Shown: positions 22,501 to 35,236, counted from the first letter of the stretch. The stretch is DNA of 64,000 bases from Tetrahymena thermophila SB210 (GCF_000189635.1 NW_002476433.1:531842-595841); one strand, 5' to 3'. The notes: generated by a model not told the origin, from the letters alone. Numbers and translations are program-made.

Positions 22501-24017
22501 GAAACTATTTTTTTCTTAGAATTTTTTTATGATTATAAATGAGTTAGTGGGCCAGCTGTGTTTTTTATCAATTTTTTCTCAGATAATTAATCAAAAATTG
22601 ATTAAAGCTCATTCACTAACTTCATGAATGAACCTTAAAATACATTTATGGTAAAAAATCCTATTATCAATCAATTTAATATTTAAAATCTAAATAAAAG
22701 TAAAACATACAAATTTAAAAAGTACCACATTCAGATCAATAACCTATTTAGAAATAAATAAATTAGGAATTTATAAATAGTTTGAAAAAATAATAAGAAA
22801 GTTGATAGGCGATTAAATTTTTAATTCAACAAACCATCTATTATAAAATACAGCCAAAAAGATTTTACTCAGTTTGATAATTTAAACAAAATTAAAATTA
22901 TTTTTTGTATTTTTTTTCTAACAAATTAAAAAAATTAAAAATAATATTTATTAAAAAATAAAAACAGAGCAGAGCTAGCTGGGGTATTTAACTTTTAAAA
23001 ATCTTGCTTGTTTTAAAAATTAATATAAGTTTACAAATTTCAATTTTATTAATTTTTATAAAGATGATAATAAATAAATAAATATCAATATCTCACTTTA
23101 AATTTAAATTATGATTTTTTTATTAACATAAAATATAAAATAAAAAGGTTGGCTTGCAAAAACTAGAGTGGGTTTGTTTAAATAAGTATATTATTTTTAA
23201 GTAAAATATATTTTTTAAGCTAATAAAATTTCAATTTTGATAGTAATTGAATAAATAATTTTGAAAGGACAATAACTTTTGTAATATTTATATATTATTA
23301 GATTTATACACTAACACTAAATATATTTTTCTTAAATAGCTATATAAGATAAGATATTATTATTTGTATATATTAGGCAATTTATTCAACATTGCTGAAT
23401 GTTTGTTTCTCTAATAAAATTGCGAACACTGAATATTATAAATTTTTATTTTAAAAAATATGAATTCCAAATATGAAAAATTAAAATTTCAGATAATTTT
23501 CGATCTTTTCCTTGTTTGGGTACTTTGTTTACTTTTAAACTTTTAATTGATTTATTTATTTATTTAAAATTTAAAAATAAATAATATTTTAAAATCACAA
23601 ATTAAAGGATTGAACTTTATAAAGTTTTATAATTATAAATAAATAGTATAAATAACCTACTATTTATTTTATTAAAACTCATTTCGGATGCCTATTCACT
23701 TTACTAAGATACTCGCTTATTTAATTATGAAATAAAATAGAAGAAAATAATTTATATTTTATCTTCTCAAAATCTTTTTATCATCTTATCATAAAAAAAT
23801 TGTACTTATAAAATGTAGAGATAATAATATAAATTATGTAAAGAACCACAATCGGATTTAATCTAATTCGTTTTGATTTTTTTAATTAAATTAATTAATT
23901 AATTTACAATCTTTACAGCTATTTTAAATTTATAATAACATAAAAATAGAAAACTTTATAAAAAATAATCTAAAGAAAATTGCACTAATTACAATTAATT
24001 TTTGATTGAAAGGTAAA
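19568..24017. other. Long gene-poor intergenic region
   Basis: 4.45 kb without a convincing code-6 frame on either strand. The part next to 19567 must hold the transporter promoter, and the part near 24017 that of the di-ubiquitin gene. A short imperfect hairpin sits near 22540-22625: GTTAGTG pairs with CACTAAC, and ATCAATTTTT with AAAAATTGAT, around the only G+C-rich patch (GGGCCAGCTG). TCAG repeats occur near 20178. Nothing suggests an RNA gene or mobile element. Confidence 0.5.
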
Positions 24018-24506
24018 ATGTAAATATTTGTTAAAACTGTATTTGGTAAAATAATTACACTTGATGTCTGTGAGTCTGATACAATTCAAAATATAAAGGC
24101 TAGAATATTTGATTTAGAAGGTATTCCAATAGAATAATAAAAGCTCTTAACACAAAAATAGGGTTTGTTAGATCAAAAAACTCTTAAAGACTATGACATC
24201 TAAAATGAGGATACTTTGAATTTAGTATTTTGCTTAAAAGGTGGAATGCAAATATATATTAAGACTTTAACAGGGTATACTATTACTTTAGATGTATCTG
24301 AGTCAGATACCATAGAAAATATTAAATATAAAATCCAACACAATGAGGGTATCTCATTTGATTAATAACGACTTATTTTTGGTGGAAAATCTCTTGAAAA
24401 TTTGAGAACTCTTTCAGAATACAATGTCTCTCAAAATTATGTTTTGCATCTTGTTTTAAGTTTAAGAGGAGGCAAGTAAAACACATTAAATTGTAAAAAA
24501 AATTGA
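24018..24506 (+). CDS. Divergent di-ubiquitin-like protein
   Basis: An intronless gene of 162 residues: two head-to-tail 76-residue ubiquitin-fold repeats plus a 10-residue tail ([10 protein letters not shown]). Each repeat starts MQI and ends in Gly-Gly, so deubiquitinase cleavage could release two monomers. Ubiquitin is among the most conserved proteins, yet both repeats diverge widely. Repeat 1 has I44L, K48Q, K63N, K29R, K33L, H68N, R72C and R74K. Repeat 2 keeps I44, K48 and H68 but has K11Y, K33N, K63Q and R72S. The E1-contact Arg72 is lost in both, as in NEDD8 where position 72 is Ala. So these are more likely ubiquitin-like modifiers with altered E1 and chain use than normal polyubiquitin. 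The frame is clean and has TAA/TAG glutamines at the conserved QQ positions, so it is not an obvious pseudogene. Confidence 0.88.
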
Positions 24507-25865
24507 ATCTCTTGAAAAATCTTTATGCTTAAGGAGTAGTATGGTTATCTAAAAAAAATAATCTGTTTTTATTTAGTATTAAAGAGAAATAAATCATGGA
24601 ATATTTGATTTTAAGTGAAAATAAATGGTTACCCAACTCAAGCTAAACTCAAAAAAAAGCTTTAACTAAATTTTGAATAATTAAAACTGTCTGAATGTAT
24701 GTCTGTTAAAAAGTAATAAAATTCTTATTTGTGTCCAATAATTAAGAAATTAAATTTTCATATTTTTAGAAAAATTTCAAAAAATAAGAAAAAATGTCAA
24801 TTTATTATCATTCTTAAATAATATTATTATCATTAAATCGATCTAAAATAAAAAAATTTAATTAATTTAGACAGACAGTATTTACCTTTTTGAAAATATA
24901 AAATTGATAAATTAATAAAAAAAATATTAAACTATATTTGAATAAGAATTTTATAACATACTGTAACTAACTTTTCATATATTAAGAACAAACAACTTGG
25001 AAAAAACTAATTAATAAAAACATTTACAGTTTGTTTTTATTATATGAGCTATTTATGAATGTAATCTTAATAAAAAAAATGAAAATTTTTGGTGTTTATT
25101 TTTTTTAATTAATTGGAGCTTAATTAATTAGGATTTAACTTATTCGCTAAAATTTAAAAAAGTCTACTAATCCTTTTAAAGTTTAAATAAAAGACTCATT
25201 TTAAATAAATCTAAACTACTTATTTTATTATATCTATTTTTTAAATTAAATTTTCTAATAAAAATGTAAAAGTTTTTTTTTTTTCTTTCAAAACTTTTAC
25301 TTAAAAATAATTAAAACAATTTTTTTGTGAAACTCTAAATCAAATTATTTTTAAAAATAAAATAAATAGTTTATTTAAATTAATTTCATGTAACTCTATT
25401 TCTTATGATCTAAAAAACAACTAATTTAAAATTTAAAGAATAAAATATAAGAGGAAAAGTGAGGTTTGGCGAATAATTTTTTACACCCAATTTTTAAAAT
25501 CAATTTTTTAACTAAAAAATTGATTTTAAAAATTGGGTGTAAAAAATTATTCGCCAAACCTCACTTTTCCTCTTATATAATAAAAATGTTTGAAGGTAGG
25601 TAGACAGTAAATTTGGGTTAAACTTTTAGTTTAATTACTTATAAAAAATTAAAATAAAGCCAAAAATTAATTAAAATGACTAAATAATAACATTTAACTT
25701 AGTAAAAATATGAATAAATTAATGAATAAAATAAATACAATCAAACTTCAAAATTTAAACAAATTTGATATAAATAAATATAAAAGTAGATTTAATACTA
25801 TGAATTTCATATTTTTACAAATATTTTTATTATTTTATATTTTATTAATTTTTTTATAAAATTTT
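24507..25865. other. Convergent intergenic containing a perfect palindrome
   Basis: Spacer between the 3' ends of the di-ubiquitin gene and the second transporter. AT-rich, no coding signal; its remarkable content is the palindrome at 25445-25578, which lies 288 bp beyond the transporter stop codon. Confidence 0.6.
25445..25578. repeat. Perfect 66-bp-arm palindrome with 2-bp spacer
   Basis: The left arm 25445-25510 and the right arm 25513-25578 are exact reverse complements; only AC at 25511-25512 separates them. The arms contain AGTGAGGTTTGGCG and TTACACCCAA, more G+C than the surroundings, so the identity is not due to low complexity. There are no protein-like frames in it. In either strand of RNA it would fold into a 66-bp uninterrupted duplex. 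Possible origins are a foldback duplication, a small inverted-repeat element or an assembly artefact; the sequence alone cannot decide. Confidence 0.97.
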
Positions 25866-27305
25866 TCAAAAACCAGATTGTTATAAGGAAATTATTGTGC
25901 TAACAAGCCCAGAAATGCCTCCTAGTAAACCAAAAATAAGACAGAAAATGCTAAGAACATAGATCCAATTACTTTTATTCAATAAAATTATACTTGGTTT
26001 TTCACAGCTTTCGCCCTTTTCACAATCTTGAACCTAATTTGAATTCAATATTCTGTCTTAGATTTTTCTGGCTTTGTGGTAAAGGAAAATAGGACATGCA
26101 TATGTCAAAATTGTACAAAAGACACAACCCATAATGTTAAAAACAGCGTTAATTTGAGTGACATACAGACCTAGAAAAGCGAACGAGAAAAAAAGTACAG
26201 ACCTTACAAAAAATTCTTAGAAGAAAGTCATACATTTTGTTGCATTTTTTAATACGTATTTATTTATAGTTTTATCAAAGAATTTCACCACACAAAAAAC
26301 ATAAAGTAAAATGCTGGCTAATTCTGCTAAGCTGTATAAGAATGCTAATCCTGTACCTACACCATCCATAGAGCCAATATTGTTAAAAATGACAGCTTCA
26401 GTGTCTTCTCCAAAAGCAACATATCCCAATAAACCAACAAGGATGCCCATAATTGTGAAAATTGTCAAATAATATTGCAAGACCTTATCGAATTGGTTTT
26501 TATTTTTCATAGAAGCATGAATTTCAGTGTAAACACCATTTATGTCATAAGCAAAAGAAAAAACTCCAAATTATAAAGGTAATTATGAGAAATTGAATTG
26601 AGTTAACTTAGGAAAGTTTACATTCGTTGTACCAATAATGTAACTTGACTTGCCAACTATGAATACTAAAGTGATTATATTTGCAGCCAAAGCAATATAT
26701 GTTAATAAATAGAGCCTGTCAATTCTTTTATACATGGAAAAAGGAAGATATATGGCATACATGATGGCCATAGTAACCATGTGATTTGGAATAGTGTCTT
26801 CTGTTGATTAGTAGATAAATATGGCGTATCCGAAGCAAGTAGAATAGGAATAAATATATGTACATACTTATATGAAAATTTTGAATCCTTTCCCAAATAA
26901 TTTTCCACCAGCTTCATCCAAAGTGAGATGCTTATTTGTTGGATCTTTAGTGTCAGTACTTTCTTAAAATCTAATTATTTAACTGATAAGTGACCAGCAA
27001 AAGTAGCAAACAATAGCACATAACACCATGAATATGGAACTCAATGTGATACCGCAAGCTTGGAATGTGCTAGGGAGGAAGAGTACTCCAGAACCTATTC
27101 CACTTTTTAGGGTTTATGCTGTAGCTACAAAGACAGTACTCTTTGGTTCTTCTTCAATTTTAATGTCATCATCTGAAGAAGCAGGATAAATCAATCCTTC
27201 AGACTAAATTAAACTAATCTTTGCTTCTTAAATTAATGGTTGAAGGCTCATTTGTTGCTCACCCTCAATTATGGACTATTTCTATTCTAAATTACTAATG
27301 GACAT
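25866..27305 (-). CDS. Amino acid/auxin permease (AAAP) family transporter 2
   Basis: An intronless gene of 479 residues and a clear paralog of the transporter at 18074-19567, in the same orientation. The family motif is ATAQTLKSGIGSGVLFLPST; the conserved blocks RFQESTDTKDPTN, MYKRIDRLYLLTYIALAANI, GVFSFAYDINGVY and GSMDGVGTGLAFLYSLAELA are nearly identical to copy 1. The N-terminal 60-70 residues differ in sequence and length (more acidic here, with a DDDIKIEEE segment), which is where regulation could have diverged. Start ATG is at 27303-27305 and stop TGA at 25866-25868. Transport substrate cannot be predicted. The pair is separated by 6.3 kb holding the di-ubiquitin gene on the other strand. 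Confidence 0.9.
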
Positions 27306-29766
27306 TTTTAATGTTTGTAAAGCATAAAGATTGAATAGTATTTGCTGATCTTTTAATAAACAAGCAGCTTTTATTATTTTTTATTTTTTAGAATTAATTT
27401 CACAAAAATTAGTTATAATCTTACAGAAATAATTTATTTATTTATTTCAACTACATAATAAGTTGAAGGAATTAGTTGCATACGTGATATCTATCTATCG
27501 TTTTTAAATTTGTGGATCCAAATATAAAAATTGTTTGTTACCCAAATACTCACAATCGATCTTAAGAATACAAATCTGATAAAATTTTCGGAAAATTTCA
27601 CAATTAAATAAATTAGAAGAATTGATTGCTTGAAAATTTACTCAATTATTTATTTTAATTATTTTCTATTTCCACAAATACACTTTTTATTCAAGTCAGT
27701 CACAATTACTTCATCATTTCTTTATTTCTTTTAAGCATTATTTTTCTTAATTACTATATTAATAGCTAATATGAAATTATTGGTAAGAGCGGTAATCAGC
27801 TATATTCATGTACTTTAACATATTTTTAAGGCATTCAATGAGTTTTTGTAATTTTCTTCTAAACAAATAACCAAAGTATAACTGAGAGTTTAATCTTTTC
27901 CATTGACAATTGCTTTAAAAATTTAAATATCATACTTATTCTTTTTTCACTTCTTAAAATATTTAATTTTAACCAGAATTTATTAATAAAAAATAAAAAT
28001 TAAATAAAAAAATTAATAATTAAAGGTGGAGAAAGACATTTTTTTTTTATGGAAGTAGAAAAATATTGATCAATAATTATTTGAAGACTCGTTTACACTA
28101 AATTATAATAACTCCAATTTTGGAAATTAGCTAAAATACGTCAATCACTTTTAAATTACAAAATGAAATTCATTAAGCTATTAATTAATAAAAGAAATAA
28201 ATTTGTAAAGCAAGAACTAAAATGTAAATAAAAGGTCAAAATTGATGTGATTTTATCTTGTTCTTAAAAAATAAATTATGGCTGACTATTTTTGAAGAGT
28301 AATTGAAGTTAAGTTGATACTTTTTTTATCAAAAATAAAAAAATTAAACAATTCATTCATTAACTAAATCCATATGTTTGATTGTTTATTTTTAATATTA
28401 ATTAGTCATCTTTTCCCTTATAAATAAATAATAAATTTAATTTAATATTTAGAAAAATTTTTATAGATTATTATAAAAGAAAAATTTATATAATCTTAAA
28501 TTAAACTTACATTTTAGTGATAGATCAACTCATTATTTATTTATAAATTTAAGCATTTTGTTTATTTTTAATTTTGCAATTTGATAAAAATTTTAAATAA
28601 TCTTTTTTTGATGAAAACTGACTTATATCTATCTATTTTTATAAAAGAAATTTTTATATAATCTGATATTTAACTTACTCTTAGAATGATATATTAATTC
28701 AGTTTTTTGTATTTTTATGTTCAAAACTAGATTAAAAATAAAAAAATTTTCTTTATTAATAGTTTTTCACTTTATTCATAAATGAATTTAAATATGTAAA
28801 ATACATTTTTTTAAGTTAAAATTAATTATTTTTAATCAATATTTAAATAAAGAATAATCCATCTTCATTTATTTTAATTAATTTTTTAATTAAAATAAGC
28901 AATTAATTTAACAATAATTTTAGCTAAATATTAAAATTTATTTGCTAATTTTTCTGTTAGATTATATTTTCTAAGTTAAAGAGTAGTAATCTTTTGGCTT
29001 AAAATAAAATTTACTATTGAAAAGGCTGGGCAATAAATAAGAGATAGCAAGTCATTTTATAGCTATCAATTAGTTTTTATAATTATAAAACTAGTAGATT
29101 TATGTATTATTTTTCTATTTAATCAATAATTTTTGAAGAAATATAAACTTCTTATGAAAAAACATTAAGATATTTATGAAGCTTTTAAAATAATTGTAAT
29201 AAATCAAAAAATAAATTAGATTTTAATATAAAAATTAATTATTTATTTTTCATTTTTTTTTTTGTAATTTATCCATTCATTTAATTATTTTTTTTAGGAT
29301 TTAATAATGAAATCAAAATTTATTTTGTTAAATATCAAAAGCTTTTTACTTATATTTATGTAAAAATTAATTTTTATATTTTTAATATGTAAATTCAAGA
29401 CAATACTTAAATAGTATCATTTTAAGTTTTTATTTTAAAATTAATGTATTAACTTAATTTTATTAAATATATATTAATAATAATATTAACTCTAATTTCA
29501 TAAATTAATTTAATTATTTATTATTTAATTAAAATAAAAATTTATTTTTGAATTATAAAAGAAATAATTATTTTTATAATGTTGAATATAGATATTATAT
29601 ATATATATATTATTTGAAATATTGAAGTACTTCATTAATTTGAAAGAAAGATTTGTATTATTATGTTAAAATAAACAAAATAAGAGTAAGTTGAATATAT
29701 AAAAGAATAATTTTAATATCAAGTAATTTTATATTGAATTGAATATTTATATAACTATCAATAATT
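27306..29766. other. Long intergenic region
   Basis: 2.46 kb, very AT-rich, between the 5' end of transporter 2 and the 3' end of the EF-hand gene. No coding frame was recognised. A weak direct repeat of about 80 bp is present (near 28462-28535 and 28640-28715, both with ATAAAAGAAA and TATATAATCT). Nothing else was seen. Confidence 0.5.
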
Positions 29767-31897
29767 TCACAATCCGAAAGCATTAGAAAAATATTGATGG
29801 AATTTGCTTTCACTATCACAGAAGGCTCTAACATCGCTAAAGAACTCTACGAAAGCGTTTTTATTAACCTAAAAAAAAGAATGCTTTAAAAAAATTTAAG
29901 ATATATTTAATATTTACTTATTATTATAGATTTCCACCCCATTCAGCAACAAACTCTCTTTGGAGATCCTATGCAATTTTTCTTGTAGGATATATAATTT
30001 AAATTGCAAGGGGATTATATCTTTAAACTATTGATTCAACAGTAACTTTTCCACCGTTATTGGATGCTAAAGCATCATAACCTTAGCTTAAAGATTAGGT
30101 AATTATTTCAGATTATTGTCCTAATATTTATTAATAAAATAATATTTTTATCCTATTTATTCTTTTTTAAATAATAATTACCTCTTACTAAGTCAATGAA
30201 GACAGAATAAATAACTTTTCCTTCATAATTTTTGTCAAAGAATTTAAATAAGTTATCGAATTCGGTTTTTGTAAGTGAGAAACCAATTTCTTTAATGACC
30301 CATTTGAATTCATCATGGGAAAGAGAGCCATTCAAGAAAGTATCAGCCTTCTAACAAGCTTTGGAGAGAGATCTGAATGCAAAAGGTCCTTGCTTTTTAA
30401 GGTCTGCATTTAATTTATTGATGATAGGAGAAGGTACTTCTCTAGCTAGCTTAAAGACAGGGTTAACATTAGGATTGTTTCCACTTCCCAATCTAGCGAA
30501 GTTTCCACAGAATTCGTCATAGCATCTATATATTAATTTTATTTAATTGTTAATTTAAGTCAGTAAAAATAAACAATGTATAAAATTTAAAAAGCTTATT
30601 TATTTGATTGCTATTTATTTTTTTACATTTTTCCAGAACGGTTGACATCGAATTTACTGAAAAGGGCATGGATTTCTTTATCATCGAAAACGCATCCAAA
30701 CTTTTCTAAAGCTGCCTTGAATTAAGAAATGTCGATGACTCCCTTTTCAGCAATATCAAAGTATTTGAAAGCACGATAAACAGTTCTGCCTTCATCTTCT
30801 CCAGGGAGAGTTTTTTGTCTGATTTTTTCATATAAGATTAATTCCAAATCATTGAGTCTTTCCGGAGAAACATAATCAACAGAAGAAGTAATACCCCAAG
30901 TGCTTAAAATAATATCAATAAAGTATTCTTCCTTTTCTTTAGGTAAAGTAGCATTGACATCAGCATAGTACTCCAAAAACTCGTTTTCATTGATAGTTTA
31001 GCCTAGATTGAATAAAATAATAAATATTTAAATAATTAAATTGATATATTAGAATTAGTTATTTATGTTTGGATTTTAATTGAATAAGTAAGTTTCATAA
31101 TCAATCATCTATATCTTTTTTCTTATTTTTATTTATTTTATTAACAAAAATCAACTTTTCTTTTATCGAGATTTATTATCAACTAAACAAACATATTTTA
31201 AATTTGGTTCAAATTCAATAATCGTTTAGCAATGCAATAAATTACCATCTTAACTCTTCTTGCTGATAGCATTAACGAATTCAGCCTTAACTTATTCAGC
31301 AGTTTTATGGCGAGTTCTAACTCTAGGATGAGCTTCAGATCTGTATTATTAGACTAAATCTTAGATAGCGAGCTTACCATTGCCTCTAAAATATTAATAA
31401 AATAAAATTTTAACAAAATAAAATCACATTTGATTAAAGTTGTTAATTCTGTAATGCTCTTGAATAAAATATCATTATGATAAATATAAATAGAATTAGG
31501 ATTGCTTAACTAAAATAGTCAATTGATGAATAAATTATAAGTTAAATATGCAAATAAAATAAAACCTTCTATCAAGGAATTAGAAGGCATGCTTGACAAC
31601 AGCTAAACGTTTTTCGGAAATAGTAGTTCTAATCATTTAAACAAATTCAGCATAAGAGATCTATTCGTCTCTATTGGTGTCGTATGTGTCATAAACTGCA
31701 CGGAGTTCCTAAGTTGTTAAAAATACTCCTAATTTGCTGAGTAACTTCAAAAACTCGTCCTTTTCAAGTCTGCCTGAGTTATCTAAATCGAACTCAGCCA
31801 TCAATCTGTATAATGACTCCAAATCATCTATTTTCTTTGCGTGTAACTAGAACTTTATCTTGTTTTAAATATTCTCTAATCTATTAATCCAATCCAT
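29767..31897 (-). CDS. Calcyphosine-like multi-EF-hand calcium-binding protein
   Basis: Six exons (31897-31566, 31385-31246, 31002-30627, 30525-30182, 30120-29918, 29868-29767) give 498 residues with all phases consistent. About eight to ten EF-hand units can be counted. Loops with all calcium-ligand positions are DLDNSGRLEKDE (about residue 40), DVNRSGKICYDE (mid-protein) and, with a non-Gly at position 6, DTNRDEQISYAE. Others, such as DRRGNGKLAIQD, DKNYEGKVIYSV and SNNGGKVTVES, have lost some ligands and may be structural. Arrangement as blocks of three or four hands resembles calcyphosine (four hands, about 200 residues) repeated. Role as a calcium sensor, perhaps ciliary or cortical, is inference from the family. 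Introns of 49-242 nt split EF loops at several places. Confidence 0.8.
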
Positions 31898-33264
31898 TTA
31901 TAACTTATTTAATGTTTCTTCTTTTTTCACCTTTCAATATTAATTATTCTTTCTTTTAATTATTATTGATTATTTCAAAATCATTGAAAAGTAAATATCT
32001 GTTTATTAATTAACTAATTGATTGATTGACTGACTGATTAATTCATTTATTCATTCATTTTTTAATGACTCATTCATTCATTCTTTCATTATTTATTTAT
32101 TACCTATGTAAGTTTTAATATTTTTTATTCCTTTTTATTTCGCTTTCTCTCATCTTATTTCAAAAATTATAAATTAATTTTTCTGTTTTCTTTTTTTGCA
32201 AAAGCTAACTAACTAACAAACAAACAAACAAACAAACAAAAAACTAATAAGCCATTAAATATGCTCCATCTCCATATTTATTTAATCTTTTCTTCTTTAT
32301 TTGTTTAGGCTTCAATTTTTTAAATAGAATTTTCATATACTTTTACTTGATTATATTGATTGAGACCACTAATATCTACTAAATATTAATTTATATGAAA
32401 TTCTCTGGTTTTAATGAAAGATATGAAAAGTCAACTTATTTTTTAGGTCATTTTTAAGAAATAAAAAAAAGTATTAAAAATAGATATTACATTTAATATC
32501 TATATTAAGTAAAATAAAATGATTTAAATTATAAAGTATTTATTTATATTTTAAATAGTTCAGCAAGTTTATGTCAATATTAAATTGCAGCATCTATATT
32601 ATAAAATTATAAAAATTAAGCAGCATCTATTTATTGTTATAAATTTAATTATTTTATTTATTTACTTTTTAATTAATAAATTTGGATTAATTTCTGAATC
32701 CTTAAATTATTTTAACTTGAAAAAAATATAAGCAAATTCAGCTAACTCTAACAAATATAATAAATAAATTTTAAGTTTTTGTTTTATTTTAAGATATAAA
32801 ACTTTCTTCATAATTAATAAAATAAATATTATAAACTATATAAAGCTTAGAATTTAATAATAATATTTATTTTGTATTATCTAATTTAAAACTTAGTAAA
32901 GATCTTAGATCTTCTCACAAACAAAAGATTTTATTCGTGAACAAGTTTTTATATTTTTGAGTATTTAATTGGTTTCGAGATAAATTTTCTGTATTGAAAT
33001 AAATGCTTAACATTTTTTAAGCAATTAATTTTTTAGCAAAAAACTATTTTCAAATACTTTTCTAAAAAGATTAAACTTACTTTGCTAAAATCAAAAACAA
33101 TTTTTCAAAGAAATAAAATATAAATTTAGGTTATTCTAAAATGTTGTTTATTACACATAAAAAAGCATTATTTTTAACAATTTATTGGTTTATTTGTTTG
33201 TTAGTTTGTTTATTTATTTATTATTATTTTTTTATAATTTAAAGGTTAAAATTTGTATATATTT
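31898..33264. other. Intergenic, 5' region of the EF-hand gene
   Basis: 1.37 kb of AT-rich sequence upstream of the EF-hand gene, reaching the 3' end of ARPC3. It is rich in tetranucleotide runs: ATTGACTG and ATTC repeats near 32020-32090, and (CAAA)n near 32217-32240. No gene was seen. Confidence 0.55.
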
Positions 33265-34179
33265 TCAGAATTTAAGGTTCATGAAATTCTTCTTGGAAAG
33301 TCCAACCCAGAACTTATGATCCCATGACTTAACACCGTCTTTGTATAGGCTATTATTATTGGATATTAAAAAATAAAATATGTTAATAAATAGTCATTCT
33401 TTAAAATATTTCAAATAAGAATTTAATTTCTTTTTAATTAGAAATCACTAGCAAGCATGAATTAAGCAAGCAACATGACTTTTATAAATAAATATATCAA
33501 TTATATTTAAATAGTTTTTTCAATAATTTAAGTTCTTACACTTTAATCAATCTATTAACAAGTTCTTCTTTTGCTTGCTTTAAATAGGCACTAAACTTTT
33601 CACCTTCAGCATTACTTGTGGGATCTTTGGCAATACCTCTCATAAAGAAACCAGCTTCGTTAGGCTTGGGTACGGGTAATCTGGCCATTTCAATAAGCAT
33701 CCTTAAAGCATTAGCTTCTTTTTCCCTATTTTAAGTAATAAAAGGAGCAATTAAACTAAAATTATTGCATTATTTATTTTACTCGTTAGCAATCTTTCTT
33801 AAGCATTATGTGATGAATACAGTCATGTAAATAATGAAAACATCTCCAGGACCTTAATATTAAATTAAAATAAATTAAAATTTATTACTTAAATCGTTTT
33901 ATTATAATACTAAATTCCTTTTTTATTTATTTACCTTTTATTTCATAATTTTTAAATAATAAATTGGGTCTGAAAAACTTGATAGCTTCATCAATAATAT
34001 CAATTACATCCTATTATGGAATAGTGGCAGCAGGTCCTTAAACTTTAGTTTTAATTGGAGGAATTGCCATACCACAAACTACTTCGACATTGTTAACTGC
34101 GTTGAAACTTGAATGTTCAGCCTATTTATTTGAAATAATGTTTTTTTCTAGATTTATGCTGCTTGAATTAATATACCAT
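33265..34179 (-). CDS. ARPC3: Actin-related protein 2/3 complex subunit 3 (ARPC3)
   Basis: Five coding exons (34179-34177, 34121-33935, 33852-33783, 33725-33540, 33349-33265) give 176 residues; human ARPC3 has 178. It is a structural subunit of the Arp2/3 complex, which nucleates branched actin. Matches are collinear: AEHSSFNAV (YHSSLMD), DIIDEAIKFFRPNLLFKNYE ([20 protein letters not shown]), VFIIYMTVFITQCLRK (TLIYITLYISECLKK), LPVPKPNEAGFF (FPIPGEPGFP) and WDHKFWVGLSKKNFMNLKF (WTCFVKRQFMNKSL). The first coding exon is only the ATG, followed at once by a 55-nt intron (ATG|GTATAT...AATAG|GCT). This start is supported because it restores the M-A-x-H-S-S beginning typical of the family. Intron 4 is 190 nt, the others 55-82 nt. 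Confidence 0.93.
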
Positions 34180-35236
34180 TTTATTCACTTTGCTTATTTT
34201 CTGCTATATCTTTTATATCAAAATTATACTCAAAATTAATTTATTTATTATATTGTATTCTATTGAATTAATTGATAATCCGCAAATAATCAAACAAAAA
34301 AAGAAAGCTTGTCAGCAACATTGATTTTGATGGGATTATTTAATATCTATTTTTTTCTTTTCTTTGTTGGTTGATCAGATTCTCTAATTAAATTCCATTT
34401 ATAAAATCAATATTCAGATATTTCTATGAATATATATATCATTCTATTTATTTATGTATGTTAGTCGTAATATAATTTACCTTAAATATGCCAAATATTT
34501 TAAGGTAGCATGTAAAATTTAGCAAGCAAAAAGCTAATAAAAATATTTAATTCAATTAATTAATTATAAATTTCAATAAATTAATACAATTATTAATTTT
34601 AACAAATAATTAATTAATTAATATTATTTTATATATGGTAAGTAAAATTTAATTATATATTTACAATTTATTATTTATTATATTTTCATAAATTATTCTA
34701 CCAAAGAAGAATAAAATTTGTGTAAAAAAATATTGTAAGTCATTTTAAGTACAAAGAAAATATTATTTTAATTTTTAAATTATTGCAAATGAACACCATA
34801 CATGCATACACTTTAATATGAAAGTAAAAATTAATGAAGGATCAGTTAAATAAAAATATTTATATAAAAAACATTATGTTACTCTTACTTTAAAATTGTT
34901 AATATTATTTATTATTTGTTTGTAATATTTGCCAATTATTGTTTGTTATGATAAAATTATGCTATTTTATATTATTTTATATAGTAAAAAATTTATTATA
35001 AACTATATAGTTAAGAAAAATAAAAATTACTTAAATTAAATAAGAATTAGTATAGTTAAATTTATGATCGAACATTTATGTTTTATACTAATTAATTAGC
35101 TTATAATTAAATATATCAAAAAATTTATTACCTTATTTTAGTTATTTATTTATTCTTCTTTCTACCAAATTAAATTTTTTAGAATAATCATTTAATTTAA
35201 TTCTACTAATTTTTTAATCTTGAAAATATTGTTTTT
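34180..35236. other. Divergent intergenic ARPC3 / RING A
   Basis: 1.06 kb between two divergent genes; holds the 5' UTR of ARPC3 and both promoters. Very AT-rich; no motif, RNA gene or coding frame was recognised. Confidence 0.5.

Noticed and set aside
22540..22625. Imperfect hairpin around GGGCCAGCTG
   Set aside because: Paired segments are short (7 and 10 bp) and partly AT-only; chance is likely in such DNA, so it is mentioned only in the intergenic note.
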